Shown one piece after another: positions 1 to 6,648 of a stretch of 39,609 bases of DNA. The position numbers and the translations under genes are program-made. Where the stretch lies: positions 1 through 39,609 of IMG/VR virus record IMGVR_UViG_3300044956_001544, one strand, 5' to 3'. Numbering within the stretch: position 1 is the stretch's first letter; each line of letters starts with the position of its first letter. The notes under the pieces were generated by a model. That model was not told where the DNA came from. It worked only from the letters and a program-made list of their open reading frames with translations, and did no database searches. Source of the DNA: a virus.

Positions 1-1089
1 CTATGCCCCACGCGGCCTCGGCACTGCTGCTGTCACCCTGGCGCTGTTCACGCCGTCAAGGCCAGCGTACCGGTCTGTCGTCCTGGCATCCCTATGCCCA
101 AGCAAGTCGCGCACCTCTGCCAGATCGTTGCCCCCCGTGAGCCACCAGGACGCCACCGAGCCGCGGAGGTCATGGATGCGAAGTGGCCCAACCCCAGCAT
201 CCTCGACAGCCTTGCGCCAGACGGGCGCCCAGTTCGTGTTCCGCAGGACACTGCCGCGCTTGGTTGTCACTAGCAGGGGGCCTGGGCAGGTGCCGACGGA
301 GTGTTCCAGCCCGCAGGTCTGGCCCTCATGGGGCAGGTCTCGGAGAGTCTCGAGGAGCCAGTCGGGCACTGGCACGACCCGCAATCTCTTGCCCTTGGGG
401 TAGGGCATCATCACACCCACGCGCTCCGAGAAGGTCTCAGCGACCGTCAGCATTCCCGTTTCGAAGTTGACGCGCGCGCGATGAAGTCCAGCGAGCTCGC
501 CCCAGCGCAGGCCGGTCGAGGCAAGCATCTTGACGATGAGCTGGTCCCTCGGTGTCGGCAGTTGCTCGAGTAGTGCGTCGTAACCTTCGGGGCTCAGCCG
601 CTGATGCTTAGGCGGCGGCTCGGGCAACTTCTTCATGCCGGTCAGCGGGTTGATTTCGATAACCTCCGCGTCGACTGCCGCAGTCAGCGAGACGCTCAGA
701 AGGGCGACCGCTCGATTGATCGTCGAGTTCGAGACGCCGGCGTCGCGCATCTCGCCGCGCCACACCTTCACTTCGTGGCGGGTTATCGCGCCCAGCGGCC
801 AGTCACGCCATTTCGGCATGACATGGGTGTCGCGACGCCCCTTGTCTGTTGCCAGCGTGGCCTTTTCGACATCTCGCGACGGCCACCACGACTCACACCA
901 GGCTCCCCAGGTCTTCTTGGACGCGGCGGGGTCGCGCCACTCGAGTCGACGCGCCTTTGCCTCTGCTGCTGCGGCTTCGCGCTTGGCCTCCGCCTTGTGC
1001 GTGAATGTGCCCGCGCTGCGGCGCCGATTCCGGGCGTCCCTGTAGAGCCCGCGGTACTTCCCACTCGGCAGCTTCTCGGCCCATGCCAT
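1..1089 (-). CDS. int: Tyrosine recombinase integrase
   Basis: Phage integrase (362 aa) that would catalyse site-specific insertion and, with an excisionase, excision. An N-terminal arm-binding region (about 1-60; MAWAEKLPSGKYRG start), a SAM-like core-binding domain (about 65-150) and a C-terminal catalytic domain are visible. The catalytic set is complete: R195 (TGLRWGEL), a lysine in the PKGKR beta-hairpin near 232-234, H306-x-x-R309 (HDLR), H332 (LLGHRD) and nucleophile Y341. I chose ATG at 1089 over an in-frame ATG at 1113 because the MAWAEKLPSG opening is the one I recognise for this family and because a TANNNT box lies exactly six bases upstream. The gene ends at the window edge, so any adjacent att site lies outside. 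Confidence 0.95.
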   Translation of the reverse strand: MAWAEKLPSGKYRGLYRDARNRRRSAGTFTHKAEAKREAAAAEAKARRLEWRDPAASKKTWGAWCESWWPSRDVEKATLATDKGRRDTHVMPKWRDWPLGAITRHEVKVWRGEMRDAGVSNSTINRAVALLSVSLTAAVDAEVIEINPLTGMKKLPEPPPKHQRLSPEGYDALLEQLPTPRDQLIVKMLASTGLRWGELAGLHRARVNFETGMLTVAETFSERVGVMMPYPKGKRLRVVPVPDWLLETLRDLPHEGQTCGLEHSVGTCPGPLLVTTKRGSVLRNTNWAPVWRKAVEDAGVGPLRIHDLRGSVASWWLTGGNDLAEVRDLLGHRDARTTDRYAGLDGVNSARVTAAVPRPRGA

Positions 1090-1095
1090 GCACCA

Positions 1096-1101
1096 ACGGT
1101 A
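1096..1101 (-). promoter_or_regulatory. Candidate leaderless -10 box of the integrase gene
   Basis: On the reverse strand TACCGT is followed by exactly six bases and then the ATG at 1089. This fits the TANNNT -10 element of actinobacterial leaderless transcripts, where the start codon is the first transcribed base. No Shine-Dalgarno sequence is evident. A TGACA-N5-TGTCA inverted repeat (1113-1127) lies just upstream and could bind a regulator. No convincing -35 was found. Confidence 0.5.
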
Positions 1102-1224
1102 TCGCTGCCCCATGACAGAGAGTGTCAGACGCGCCTGCTTGTATCAGAGAACCTTGTTCACGACGCCGACCTCCCGCGTGTCGGCGTGTCGCACAAAGCG
1201 CGGGCGGAGATTGGACCTCAAGGA

Positions 1225-1371
1225 ATGCGGGTCTTCGACGTTGAGAATCTTGGATACTCGGCGGCGATCGTGACCATCTGCGGGGAACGGATCCTCTTGA
1301 TGGACGTCGCCATGAACCAGGACGAGAGAGTCAGCGCCATGCTTGACGCGATGGCCGACCTAGATCACTGA
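1225..1371 (+). CDS. Possible small protein between integrase and repressor genes
   Basis: A 48-residue reading frame starting MRVFDVENLG and ending ADLDH fills the gap between the leftward integrase and the leftward repressor. It has protein-like alternation of hydrophobic and charged residues and overlaps the repressor end by seven bases tail to tail. AAGGA lies too close to the ATG to be a good ribosome site; an in-frame GTG at 1186 would give 61 residues. No family recognised. The frame stays open far upstream through the antisense of the integrase, so chance is possible. Confidence 0.3.
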   Translation: MRVFDVENLGYSAAIVTICGERILLMDVAMNQDERVSAMLDAMADLDH

Positions 1372-1847
1372 TTGGGCTGCTCCGTGTCTTCCTCGCGGAA
1401 GACCGGAGCGTCGGCCGGATTGAACGGGCTCGGCGGAACGTCCTCCGCCGTCAATGTCTTCTGAGCTGGCGTGCCACTGCCTGGACCTTCTTTCTCGTGC
1501 GCGTCGAGGATTGCATTGACAACTCCGAGCACTACGCGCCGCTCTTCCTTGCTGAGTCTGTCGGCTCGGCTCGGGAGTTTGAACGGTTTGAGCCGCGGCC
1601 TCTTGCCGGCGGCTTCGAGCACGTCCTCGACGGGCTTTCCCGACATCAAAGCGATGGCGTCAGCCGCCCGGTCGCCGATGTTGGTGTGGCCTTCATTGAG
1701 GACGCGCCGAATGAGCTCGTAGCTGACGATCGGCTGGCCGTCGACGTGCGCGAACTCCTGCCACGCAGCATGAGGCGTCAGGATTTCTCCGCGCTTCTTG
1801 CTGCGCTCAGCGAGTCCCCGCGTCAGCAGGTCGGCCAGATCGGTCAT
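1365..1847 (-). CDS. Putative phage immunity repressor (helix-turn-helix)
   Basis: A 160-residue protein in the classical position for a repressor: leftward, divergent from a Cro-like gene across an operator-bearing gap. The N-terminal half (about 20-85) looks like a small helical DNA-binding domain, with the segment SYELIRRVLNEG in a typical recognition-helix context, followed by GDRAADAIALMSGKPVEDVLEAAG, the common tail of XRE/Cro domains. The C-terminal half is charged, then proline-rich and probably disordered (ends EDTEQPNQ). No LexA-like Ser/Lys protease motif was seen. Start chosen at ATG 1847 (MTDLADLL); a GTG at 1856 is in frame. Role inferred from position and fold. Confidence 0.7.
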   Translation of the reverse strand: MTDLADLLTRGLAERSKKRGEILTPHAAWQEFAHVDGQPIVSYELIRRVLNEGHTNIGDRAADAIALMSGKPVEDVLEAAGKRPRLKPFKLPSRADRLSKEERRVVLGVVNAILDAHEKEGPGSGTPAQKTLTAEDVPPSPFNPADAPVFREEDTEQPNQ

Positions 1848-1877
1848 GGCGATCACTCTCGGGGCGAGTTGGAAGGT

Positions 1878-1885
1878 TTGTACAA
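1878..1885. promoter_or_regulatory. Operator candidate TTGTACAA, left copy
   Basis: Perfect 8-base palindrome, repeated as the core of a longer palindrome at 1972-1983, centres 96 bases apart. Two matched sites flanking the switch region suggest binding by the same dimeric repressor. Confidence 0.5.
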
Positions 1886-1888
1886 CGA

Positions 1889-1904
1889 CTTACACCGGTG
1901 TAAG
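1889..1904. promoter_or_regulatory. Operator candidate, 16-base perfect palindrome
   Basis: CTTACACCGGTGTAAG is its own reverse complement over 16 bases, in the divergent gap between the repressor and the Cro-like gene. Its sequence differs from the TTGTACAA sites, so it may be the target of the second regulator. Function is inferred from symmetry and position. Confidence 0.6.
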
Positions 1905-1971
1905 CACAAGTCATTGCCGCCGAGAAGTCTGCACCCTCCTGCGATTCCAGGCAAAGGTGGACGCAATGCCT

Positions 1972-1983
1972 ACTTGTACAAGT
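1972..1983. promoter_or_regulatory. Operator candidate ACTTGTACAAGT, right copy
   Basis: Perfect 12-base palindrome sharing the TTGTACAA core with 1878-1885. The 8-mer ACAAGTCA running out of it (1978-1985) is repeated at 1906-1913. It overlaps the -35 box of the likely rightward early promoter, the expected place for a blocking operator. Confidence 0.6.
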
Positions 1984-2002
1984 CACAACTGATTGCTACT
2001 CT
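1974..2002 (+). promoter_or_regulatory. Likely rightward early promoter
   Basis: TTGTAC (1974-1979), a 17-base spacer and TACTCT (1997-2002) read toward the Cro-like gene. The -35 box lies inside the 1972-1983 palindrome, so binding there would silence the early operon. Box quality is moderate. Confidence 0.45.
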
Positions 2003-2041
2003 CTCGCGTGATGGTTGTATTCGTCCGAGCAGAAGGGCATG

Positions 2042-2344
2042 ATGAGTAGCAGGAAGAACCGATCGCGATTCGAGGTCTGGATGTACGTCAAGAACCCCGA
2101 GCGCCTGCGACGCCGGCGCAAGGACCGCAACCTCAGCCAGGTCCAGCTGGCTGCCCTCGCCGGCTGTACTCAGCAGTACATCTCGCTGCTGGAGCAGGGC
2201 GACGATCGCGACGTGTCCGAGAAGATCGCCGAGAAGATCAGCCGGTGGCTCGAGGTCGACCTGGAGGACTACTTCGACGAGCACCGATCCGATCGCAGGT
2301 CCAGTGTTGCAACTCCCTCGCGTGGAAGTGGTGCTCTCGTATGA
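2042..2344 (+). CDS. Cro-like XRE-family DNA-binding protein
   Basis: A 100-residue protein with an XRE helix-turn-helix at about 31-55 (NLSQVQLAALAGCTQQYISLLEQG shows the LSQ..LA...G.....IS..E.G pattern). It is the first rightward gene after the operator region, so a Cro-like or early-regulator role is likely. AGAAGG (2031-2036) sits five bases before ATG 2042, which decides the start; an ATG at 2039 and a TTG at 2015 are in frame but less well placed. Its stop overlaps the next start (ATGA). The C-terminal 20 residues look disordered. Confidence 0.8.
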   Translation: MSSRKNRSRFEVWMYVKNPERLRRRRKDRNLSQVQLAALAGCTQQYISLLEQGDDRDVSEKIAEKISRWLEVDLEDYFDEHRSDRRSSVATPSRGSGALV

Positions 2345-2529
2345 CCGTCGACCTCGATAGACGCATTTGGCACACCGTGCAGTCCGCCGTCGAGTACACC
2401 GGCTACGGCGAGCGCACGATCCTTGACGCCCTCCGCGACGGCACGCTCAAGGGCTCGCAGCGCAAGCAGCGCGGGCACTGGCGGATGCACGTTGATGCGC
2501 TCGACGCGTGGATGGAGGGCGACCGATGA
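2341..2529 (+). CDS. Excisionase-like winged-helix protein
   Basis: A 62-residue protein with a short MerR/Xis-type DNA-binding domain: VEYTGYGERTILDALRDG is the helix-turn-helix and QRGHWRMHVDALDAWM the wing and following helix. Small proteins of this type beside phage regulators commonly act as recombination directionality factors; the integrase in this window would need one. It begins in an ATGA overlap with the Cro-like gene and ends overlapping the GIY-YIG gene. A transcription regulator is the main alternative. Confidence 0.65.
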   Translation: MTVDLDRRIWHTVQSAVEYTGYGERTILDALRDGTLKGSQRKQRGHWRMHVDALDAWMEGDR

Positions 2530-3119
2530 GCCAGCGTTCCGACAGCACCTATAACGGCATTGCCCACGAGATGTACCGCGTGTACGACGCCGAGGACCGA
2601 CTGCTCTACGTGGGCATGGGTCGCGATGCGTCAACTCGCATGCACCAGCACGTCGACGTCTACAACTCACAGGTTCAGGCGTCGCACCTCATGGCCGGCC
2701 TCATGGCGTCCTACTACGTCGAGACCCACGGCTCACGCTCGGACGCCCGCGACGCCGAGCGGGACGCAATCAGGGCTGAGCACCCCATGTTCAACAAGCA
2801 GGGGAACAAGGGCTGGCAGATCATGCGCGACGAGTACTTCGTGCTGTACGGCGGCTCCGATGACATCGGACGCCTCAATCACGAGGCGATCATGCGTCGC
2901 TACCAGGGCAGCTACATGCGGACGCCCCCGGAACGGTTCACGATGCCGGAGCCGTTCGTCCGTGATCGCGAGTGGGAGAGGCGGCGCTCGCTTGAGTTCA
3001 TTGTCGAGCACAACCTCCACAAGGACGGCCTGCACCCCTTCGAGACCTATGTCCCGCCGGGCGCGGCCGAGCTGCGCGAGGTGCTGAACAGCATGTTCAA
3101 GAACCGAACCAACGCATGA
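2526..3119 (+). CDS. GIY-YIG-type nuclease domain protein
   Basis: A 197-residue protein. The N-terminal 100 residues match a divergent GIY-YIG fold: YRVY (17-20) and LYVG (27-30) stand for GIY and YIG, followed by R33/R38, E78 in DAERDAI as the likely metal ligand, and the terminal HPMFN (N90). The C-terminal half has no recognised domain. It opens the early operon with ATGA-type overlaps on both sides. Enzymes of this superfamily cut DNA at sites or structures; here the substrate is unknown. A homing-type or host-DNA nuclease are both possible. Confidence 0.65.
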   Translation: MSQRSDSTYNGIAHEMYRVYDAEDRLLYVGMGRDASTRMHQHVDVYNSQVQASHLMAGLMASYYVETHGSRSDARDAERDAIRAEHPMFNKQGNKGWQIMRDEYFVLYGGSDDIGRLNHEAIMRRYQGSYMRTPPERFTMPEPFVRDREWERRRSLEFIVEHNLHKDGLHPFETYVPPGAAELREVLNSMFKNRTNA

Positions 3120-3532
3120 CCGCCCCCATCGGCACCGACCTCGATCGCCGTTGTAAGTCCTGCGGCTTCGATCCCGAGGTGCAGGGTCACCGCAGCATTG
3201 CCGGCGACGCGGTGACCGGCTGCACCGACTCCGGCCCGCTCGGTCTGTACCTCGCCCGTCAGCGCCGCGACGAAGGCATGGCGGCGACGGTCGAGGCTCA
3301 CCCGGACGACGCAGCCCTGGTCGACCGCGTGTTGGCCGAGCGCATCCGACGTGGTGGCGAGTTCAGCCTCAACGATCTGCGGCCGGCACTTGCGTCGGTC
3401 AAGGCCAAGAACGTCATCGGCGCCCGCGTCCAGGCGGCGGCTCGAGCCAAGCGCATCGTCCGCGTCGGCTACGTGCCCTCGACCGACCCGGCAACTCACG
3501 GACACCCGATCGCGAACTGGCGAGCGGCATAG
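3116..3532 (+). CDS. Hypothetical protein with N-terminal zinc-knuckle
   Basis: A 138-residue protein starting with a CKSCGFDPE motif at 13-21 and a further Cys near 38, followed by a helical region. Residues about 65-130 (DAALVDRVLAERIRRGGEFSLNDLRPAL...RIVRVGYVPS) look like a winged-helix domain. It overlaps the preceding gene by four bases and is followed by two hairpins. No family recognised; a nucleic-acid-binding role is inferred. Confidence 0.7.
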   Translation: MTAPIGTDLDRRCKSCGFDPEVQGHRSIAGDAVTGCTDSGPLGLYLARQRRDEGMAATVEAHPDDAALVDRVLAERIRRGGEFSLNDLRPALASVKAKNVIGARVQAAARAKRIVRVGYVPSTDPATHGHPIANWRAA

Positions 3533-3538
3533 ACCCGT

Positions 3539-3562
3539 CCGCGCTCGCAGGGGTGAGCGCGG
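3539..3562 (+). terminator. Hairpin, first of a pair ending the first early operon segment
   Basis: An 8-base inverted repeat, CCGCGCTC (3539-3546) and GAGCGCGG (3555-3562), with an 8-base loop begins seven bases after the stop of the preceding gene. Confidence 0.5.
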
Positions 3563-3586
3563 CTGCAAGACCCACAACACCAAAGA

Positions 3587-3622
3587 AGACCGGCCCCAAG
3601 CGGGCTAGCGCGGGGCCGGTCT
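3587..3622 (+). terminator. Strong GC hairpin, second of a pair
   Basis: A perfect 11-base inverted repeat, AGACCGGCCCC (3587-3597) and GGGGCCGGTCT (3612-3622), around a 14-base loop, with no T-run after it. Such U-less hairpins are common terminators or attenuators in actinobacteria. It sits in the only sizeable gap of the early operon. Confidence 0.6.
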
Positions 3623-3652
3623 GGAAGTAACTCCAACAGAAGGGTACGACAA

Positions 3653-3754
3653 ATGTCCTCTCAGAAGCGACGGGCCAAGTCCGTCAAGCGTCGTCAGTGG
3701 GTCATCGAGCTTCGCGAGAAGTGGGATGCGGTCCGGGCCGGTGGTCGGCGATGA
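3653..3754 (+). CDS. Very small basic protein
   Basis: A 33-residue frame, MSSQKRRAKSVKRRQW onward, strongly basic in its first half. AGAAGG (3638-3643) lies nine bases before the ATG, and the stop overlaps the next start as ATGA, both supporting translation. No family recognised. The charge suggests nucleic-acid or ribosome contact. Confidence 0.6.
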   Translation: MSSQKRRAKSVKRRQWVIELREKWDAVRAGGRR

Positions 3755-3993
3755 CCTTCGACTTCTCCACCCTCCGCGACCTGACCGACGTCCAGGCCCA
3801 CCGCCGCGAGGTCGAGACGGCTGCACTCAAGGCCGAGCTGCGTGCCAAGGCGCCGTCGTCCATGCGTGCGAGCTCCGACCGCCGCCTGGGTCGTTTCCCC
3901 GGCCCATCCCCGCAGTCGTCCGTGGATGCCTTCGACGAGCGTCTGGCCGACGTGATCGACCTGGACTCGAAGCGGGGTGGGCGGGATGCGTGA
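3751..3993 (+). CDS. Hypothetical early protein, 80 aa
   Basis: MTFDFSTLRDLTDVQAHRREVE starts at an ATGA overlap. The first 35 residues are a charged helix; the middle is Ser/Pro/Arg-rich; the end (DAFDERLADVIDLDSKRGGRDA) is acidic then basic. No family recognised. Confidence 0.65.
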   Translation: MTFDFSTLRDLTDVQAHRREVETAALKAELRAKAPSSMRASSDRRLGRFPGPSPQSSVDAFDERLADVIDLDSKRGGRDA

Positions 3994-4156
3994 ACCCATC
4001 TACCTGCGCCTTCTGACCGAGAACGCCCACCTCGACGCAACCCTCTGGGACGCGCGCATCGATCTGGCCGACGACCCCACCCTCAACGCCGAAGCCTTCG
4101 TGGCTGCGTCGTTCGGGTGGCTGCTGCGGGACTGGGAGCAGGTGAGCGCGGCATGA
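3986..4156 (+). CDS. Small acidic helical protein, 56 aa
   Basis: MREPIYLRLLTENAHLDATL onward is acidic and helical throughout, with aromatic residues near the C-terminus (FGWLLRDWEQ). It overlaps the previous gene by eight bases and the next by four. No family recognised; small acidic early proteins can be inhibitors, but nothing here shows that. Confidence 0.6.
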   Translation: MREPIYLRLLTENAHLDATLWDARIDLADDPTLNAEAFVAASFGWLLRDWEQVSAA

Positions 4157-4275
4157 GTGCCGACTTCTCGTGGCTGACCCCCACGCTCCTCACCTACCTC
4201 GCCGCCTGCACCGTCACCGTCGCCGTCACGTTCGCTGTCGTTGCGCGGTGCATGAGGGGGCGGGCGTGGTGGTGA
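4153..4275 (+). CDS. Single-pass small membrane protein, 40 aa
   Basis: Contains one hydrophobic stretch (residues about 10-31, LLTYLAACTVTVAVTFAVVA) followed by a short basic tail (RCMRGRAWW), predicting an N-out, C-in membrane peptide. Starts in an ATGA overlap and ends in a GTGA overlap. Function unknown. Confidence 0.6.
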   Translation: MSADFSWLTPTLLTYLAACTVTVAVTFAVVARCMRGRAWW

Positions 4276-4595
4276 GTTCCAGTGACCAGCGCAAACCAAT
4301 CGATCCGCCGATGACGGTCCACATCCGACAGCTCGCCGGGCTGTCCGACATGCGCGTCTATGCACATCCCGGCCGCATCGATGACGTGATCGAAGCGTTC
4401 ACGACTCACTGCGAGATGAGGGGCGAGACCGTCAGCGCCACGCGCATCGACGCGACTGGCCCGCCGATGCAGATCGACGGCGCCTCATACGAAGTCCGCT
4501 ACATGTCCCGCAGCGGCAAGGAGCGCGTCTGGACTCACACGTTCTTGCGCTCCGACCCGATGTGGTTTTCAGATGAAGGAGAGCTGCTGTGGTGA
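4272..4595 (+). CDS. Hypothetical early protein, 107 aa
   Basis: GTG at 4272 overlaps the preceding stop, giving VSSSDQRKPIDPP then a compact mixed alpha/beta protein (MTVHIRQLAGLSDMRVYAHP onward, ending DPMWFSDEGELLW). An ATG at 4311 is the alternative start. No family recognised. It overlaps the next gene by seven bases. Confidence 0.65.
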   Translation: MSSSDQRKPIDPPMTVHIRQLAGLSDMRVYAHPGRIDDVIEAFTTHCEMRGETVSATRIDATGPPMQIDGASYEVRYMSRSGKERVWTHTFLRSDPMWFSDEGELLW

Positions 4596-5320
4596 CCATT
4601 CCCGAACCATTCCGAAGCATCCTGGCCCGCGCCAAGCGCGACCGCATCGTCATGGGCACGGTCACCAGCATCGAGGGCCACCGCCAGTCGGCCTCGAACA
4701 TCTCGCGTGAAGAGCTTGCTGCGCGATACGAAGGCAAGGTCGCCGAGATTATGGCCCAGTCGGAGATCGCCCCAGACAGGCTCACCGATTCGCTTTTCGG
4801 CGAGCGGGCCAGAGCACAGACCCTCGAGGAGTTGGCGGGCAGGCACCTTGGAAAGTCGTGGGCTGCGAACTACCACGAGATTCCCGCCGACGCGACGTTC
4901 GATGCCGCCAATTGGGAGCCGGGCCAGGAGCGTCCCGCTTGGCACCACATCGACCTGGCCTGCCGAGTCCTCGGTCGACTTGCCGGAGCGGCCACACCTG
5001 GCCCGTGGCAGGAAGCCTTCGACGACCACGGCCCGAAGCACGGAACTAACTCAGGCGTCTGGTCCGACGGACCCCGCCGCTACGTGGTCGAGACAGCGAA
5101 GCCTGGCAATCCGAACTACGTCGCCGACGCCCGCTATATCGCGATGGTCGATCCGATGTTCACGGAGAGAGTCCTCGCACTCCTTCGGTCCGTGCAGGAC
5201 ATGTCCGTCGAGCAGCGACCGCACGCCAAGAGCGAGATGGATGTCGTCCTGGCCGCGATCAACGTCGCCAAGAAAATCGTGGACGAGTCGGGCTACCCGC
5301 ATCGGCAGGGTGATGCGTGA
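4589..5320 (+). CDS. Ead/Ea22-like protein of the early operon
   Basis: A 243-residue protein. The second half shows the combination AATPGPW (134-140) and DARYIAMVDP (180-189) followed by a leucine-rich helix, the signature of the Ead/Ea22-like family common in phage accessory early regions; its biochemical role is unknown. The N-terminal 110 residues are a separate helical region without recognised homology, so this may be a fusion. AAGGAG (4576-4581) lies seven bases before GTG 4589; GTG 4592 is also possible. Confidence 0.7.
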   Translation: MVTIPEPFRSILARAKRDRIVMGTVTSIEGHRQSASNISREELAARYEGKVAEIMAQSEIAPDRLTDSLFGERARAQTLEELAGRHLGKSWAANYHEIPADATFDAANWEPGQERPAWHHIDLACRVLGRLAGAATPGPWQEAFDDHGPKHGTNSGVWSDGPRRYVVETAKPGNPNYVADARYIAMVDPMFTERVLALLRSVQDMSVEQRPHAKSEMDVVLAAINVAKKIVDESGYPHRQGDA

Positions 5321-5442
5321 TGTGGAGCCTCTGGTTCAAGCGCAAGAGCCCGCACATCCACGACTGGCAGTACGTCCACAAGAGCCTGAGCGGCTGGTCC
5401 GTTGTCCGCTGCACGTCTTGTGGGGCGGAGGACATCTCATGA
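5320..5442 (+). CDS. Very small protein with CTSCG motif, 40 aa
   Basis: MWSLWFKRKSPHIHDWQYVH continues to a terminal RCTSCGAEDIS. HxH near residue 12 and CxxC near 33 could bind zinc. The start shares one base with the previous stop (TGATG). No family recognised. Confidence 0.6.
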   Translation: MWSLWFKRKSPHIHDWQYVHKSLSGWSVVRCTSCGAEDIS

Positions 5443-5585
5443 CCGCCTCCGTCGAAGTGATCTATCGCGTCTATTGCAGCGCAAAGTTCTGCCGCTACGT
5501 CATCGCCGTCACGAATGACGAGCATGGCGCGTGCGAAGCCGCCGCTGAGCACAACGCCTCCAAGCACGCTGGGGGGAACGCATGA
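5439..5585 (+). CDS. Hypothetical early protein, 48 aa
   Basis: MTASVEVIYRVYCSAKFCRY opens with a beta-rich part containing two cysteines, followed by an alanine-rich helix (CEAAAEHNASKHA). ATGA overlaps at both ends support coupled translation. No family recognised. Confidence 0.6.
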   Translation: MTASVEVIYRVYCSAKFCRYVIAVTNDEHGACEAAAEHNASKHAGGNA

Positions 5586-6361
5586 CAACCCTCAACGTCC
5601 TCTCCCTGTTCGCCGGCATCGGCGGCATTGAGCTCGGTCTCGAGCTGGCCGGTATGACGACCGTAGGCCAGGTCGAGCTTGACACTTACTGCCAGTCCGT
5701 GCTGGCCCGACACTGGCCGGAGGTTCCCCGCCATGACGACGTTCGTACCGCCCCGAAGTGGTGGGGAAGCGAGTCTCGCCCCGACGTCCATGTCGTCTGC
5801 GGCGGCTTCCCCTGCCAGCCGTTCAGTCTCGCTGGGAAGATGCTCGGCACGGCCGACGAGCGATGGGGCTGGCCGTGGATGGCCGACGTCATTCGCGCAG
5901 TACGACCCGACTACGTGCTCGTGGAGAACGTCTCAGCTCTCGTTCGAGATGCCCGAGCTTTCGGAACCGTGCTGGCCGACCTTCACGCCCTCGGGTTCGA
6001 TGCGGAGTGGTCGACTCTACGAGCGTCCGACTTCGGCGCGCCGCACGGCCGTGAACGGCTCTACCTTCTGGCCTACCCCGCGGGCGTCGATCGGCGGGCA
6101 CGGAGTGGCATGGGTTCGAGCGGAGTCGGGGAATCACCGATCGCAGCTCGAGGACTATCTGGCCTGGATGCACCTGCGAGACGGCGGGCAGCGCAGTCCT
6201 GGCTTGAACGTGAACCCCGAGTGGTGCGACTGGCTCATGGGGTTCCCCGCCAGTCACAGCGACTCCATGCCCTCGGGAACGCTGTCGTCCCCGCCGTCGC
6301 CGAGCACATCGGTCGGCTAATCGTCGCGGATGCCACCTGGAGACAGGAGGCCGCCGCATGA
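5582..6361 (+). CDS. dcm: DNA (cytosine-5) methyltransferase
   Basis: A 259-residue C5 methyltransferase. Motif I FAGIGG (10-15) binds S-adenosylmethionine; motif IV GGFPCQPF carries catalytic Cys78; motif VI is ENV (115-117); motif VIII is GRERLYLLA (156-164); motif X is HALGNAVVPAVAEHIG (229-244). Between motifs VIII and X, where target recognition should sit, this frame gives only about 65 low-complexity residues, and the overlapping +1 frame (6063-6320) contains sequence typical of this family instead. Modification probably protects phage DNA from restriction or alters regulation. Specificity is unknown. No partner restriction enzyme is adjacent. Confidence 0.9.
   Translation: MTTLNVLSLFAGIGGIELGLELAGMTTVGQVELDTYCQSVLARHWPEVPRHDDVRTAPKWWGSESRPDVHVVCGGFPCQPFSLAGKMLGTADERWGWPWMADVIRAVRPDYVLVENVSALVRDARAFGTVLADLHALGFDAEWSTLRASDFGAPHGRERLYLLAYPAGVDRRARSGMGSSGVGESPIAARGLSGLDAPARRRAAQSWLEREPRVVRLAHGVPRQSQRLHALGNAVVPAVAEHIGRLIVADATWRQEAAA
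6063..6320 (+). other. Overlapping +1-frame segment with methyltransferase-like sequence
   Basis: Within the methyltransferase gene the +1 frame reads TFWPTPRASIGGHG (from 6063), then NHRSQLEDYL, then LNVNPEWCDWLMGFP (6204-6248), and stops at 6320. The WPTPR and LNP.W..WLMGFP blocks are characteristic of phage C5 methyltransferase C-terminal halves. The main frame resumes recognisable motif X after this. It may be a frameshifted remnant, a sequencing artefact pair, or a recoded segment. Confidence 0.7.
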
Positions 6362-6648
6362 CCGCCCACTACGCCTACGACGAGGCCGACGAGTGGCGCG
6401 CTGCTCAGTGGAGACAGCCCGAGACCGACGACCGACCCGCGCCCTATGAGTACGAGGGCGAGTCCGCCCCGCTCAAGCCGCTGTGGCCCGTGCAGGAGCG
6501 GGAGCCCGAGCAGTGGGGCAGCTTCCCGACCTGCGACGACTGCGACGAGGAAGTCCAGCACGCGTGGGATGCCCTGTGCGGCTCGTGCAAGGACGAGCGG
6601 CTGGCTGACGAGGCTCACGACCGTGGGCGACGTGGGGAGTGGGACTGA
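6358..6648 (+). CDS. Hypothetical acidic protein with zinc-knuckle
   Basis: A 96-residue acidic protein. CDDCDEEV (59-66) and CGSCKDE (74-80) form a CxxC-x11-CxxC pattern likely to bind zinc. The N-terminal half (YDEADEWRAAQWRQPETDD) is acidic and aromatic. Starts with an ATGA overlap after the methyltransferase. Function unknown. Confidence 0.7.
   Translation: MTAHYAYDEADEWRAAQWRQPETDDRPAPYEYEGESAPLKPLWPVQEREPEQWGSFPTCDDCDEEVQHAWDALCGSCKDERLADEAHDRGRRGEWD

Larger units (their letters stand above)
1877..1904 (-). promoter_or_regulatory. Possible leftward repressor promoter
   Basis: On the reverse strand CTTACA (1904-1899), a 16-base spacer and TACAAA (1882-1877) form a plausible sigma-A type promoter reading into the repressor gene. 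Both boxes fall inside palindromes (1889-1904 and 1878-1885), which would suit autoregulation. Assigned by eye only. Confidence 0.35.

Noticed and set aside
604-1110. Forward frame antisense to the integrase, in phase with the small frame ending at 1371
   Set aside because: It overlaps the integrase catalytic coding; only the short part beyond 1113 could be a separate gene.
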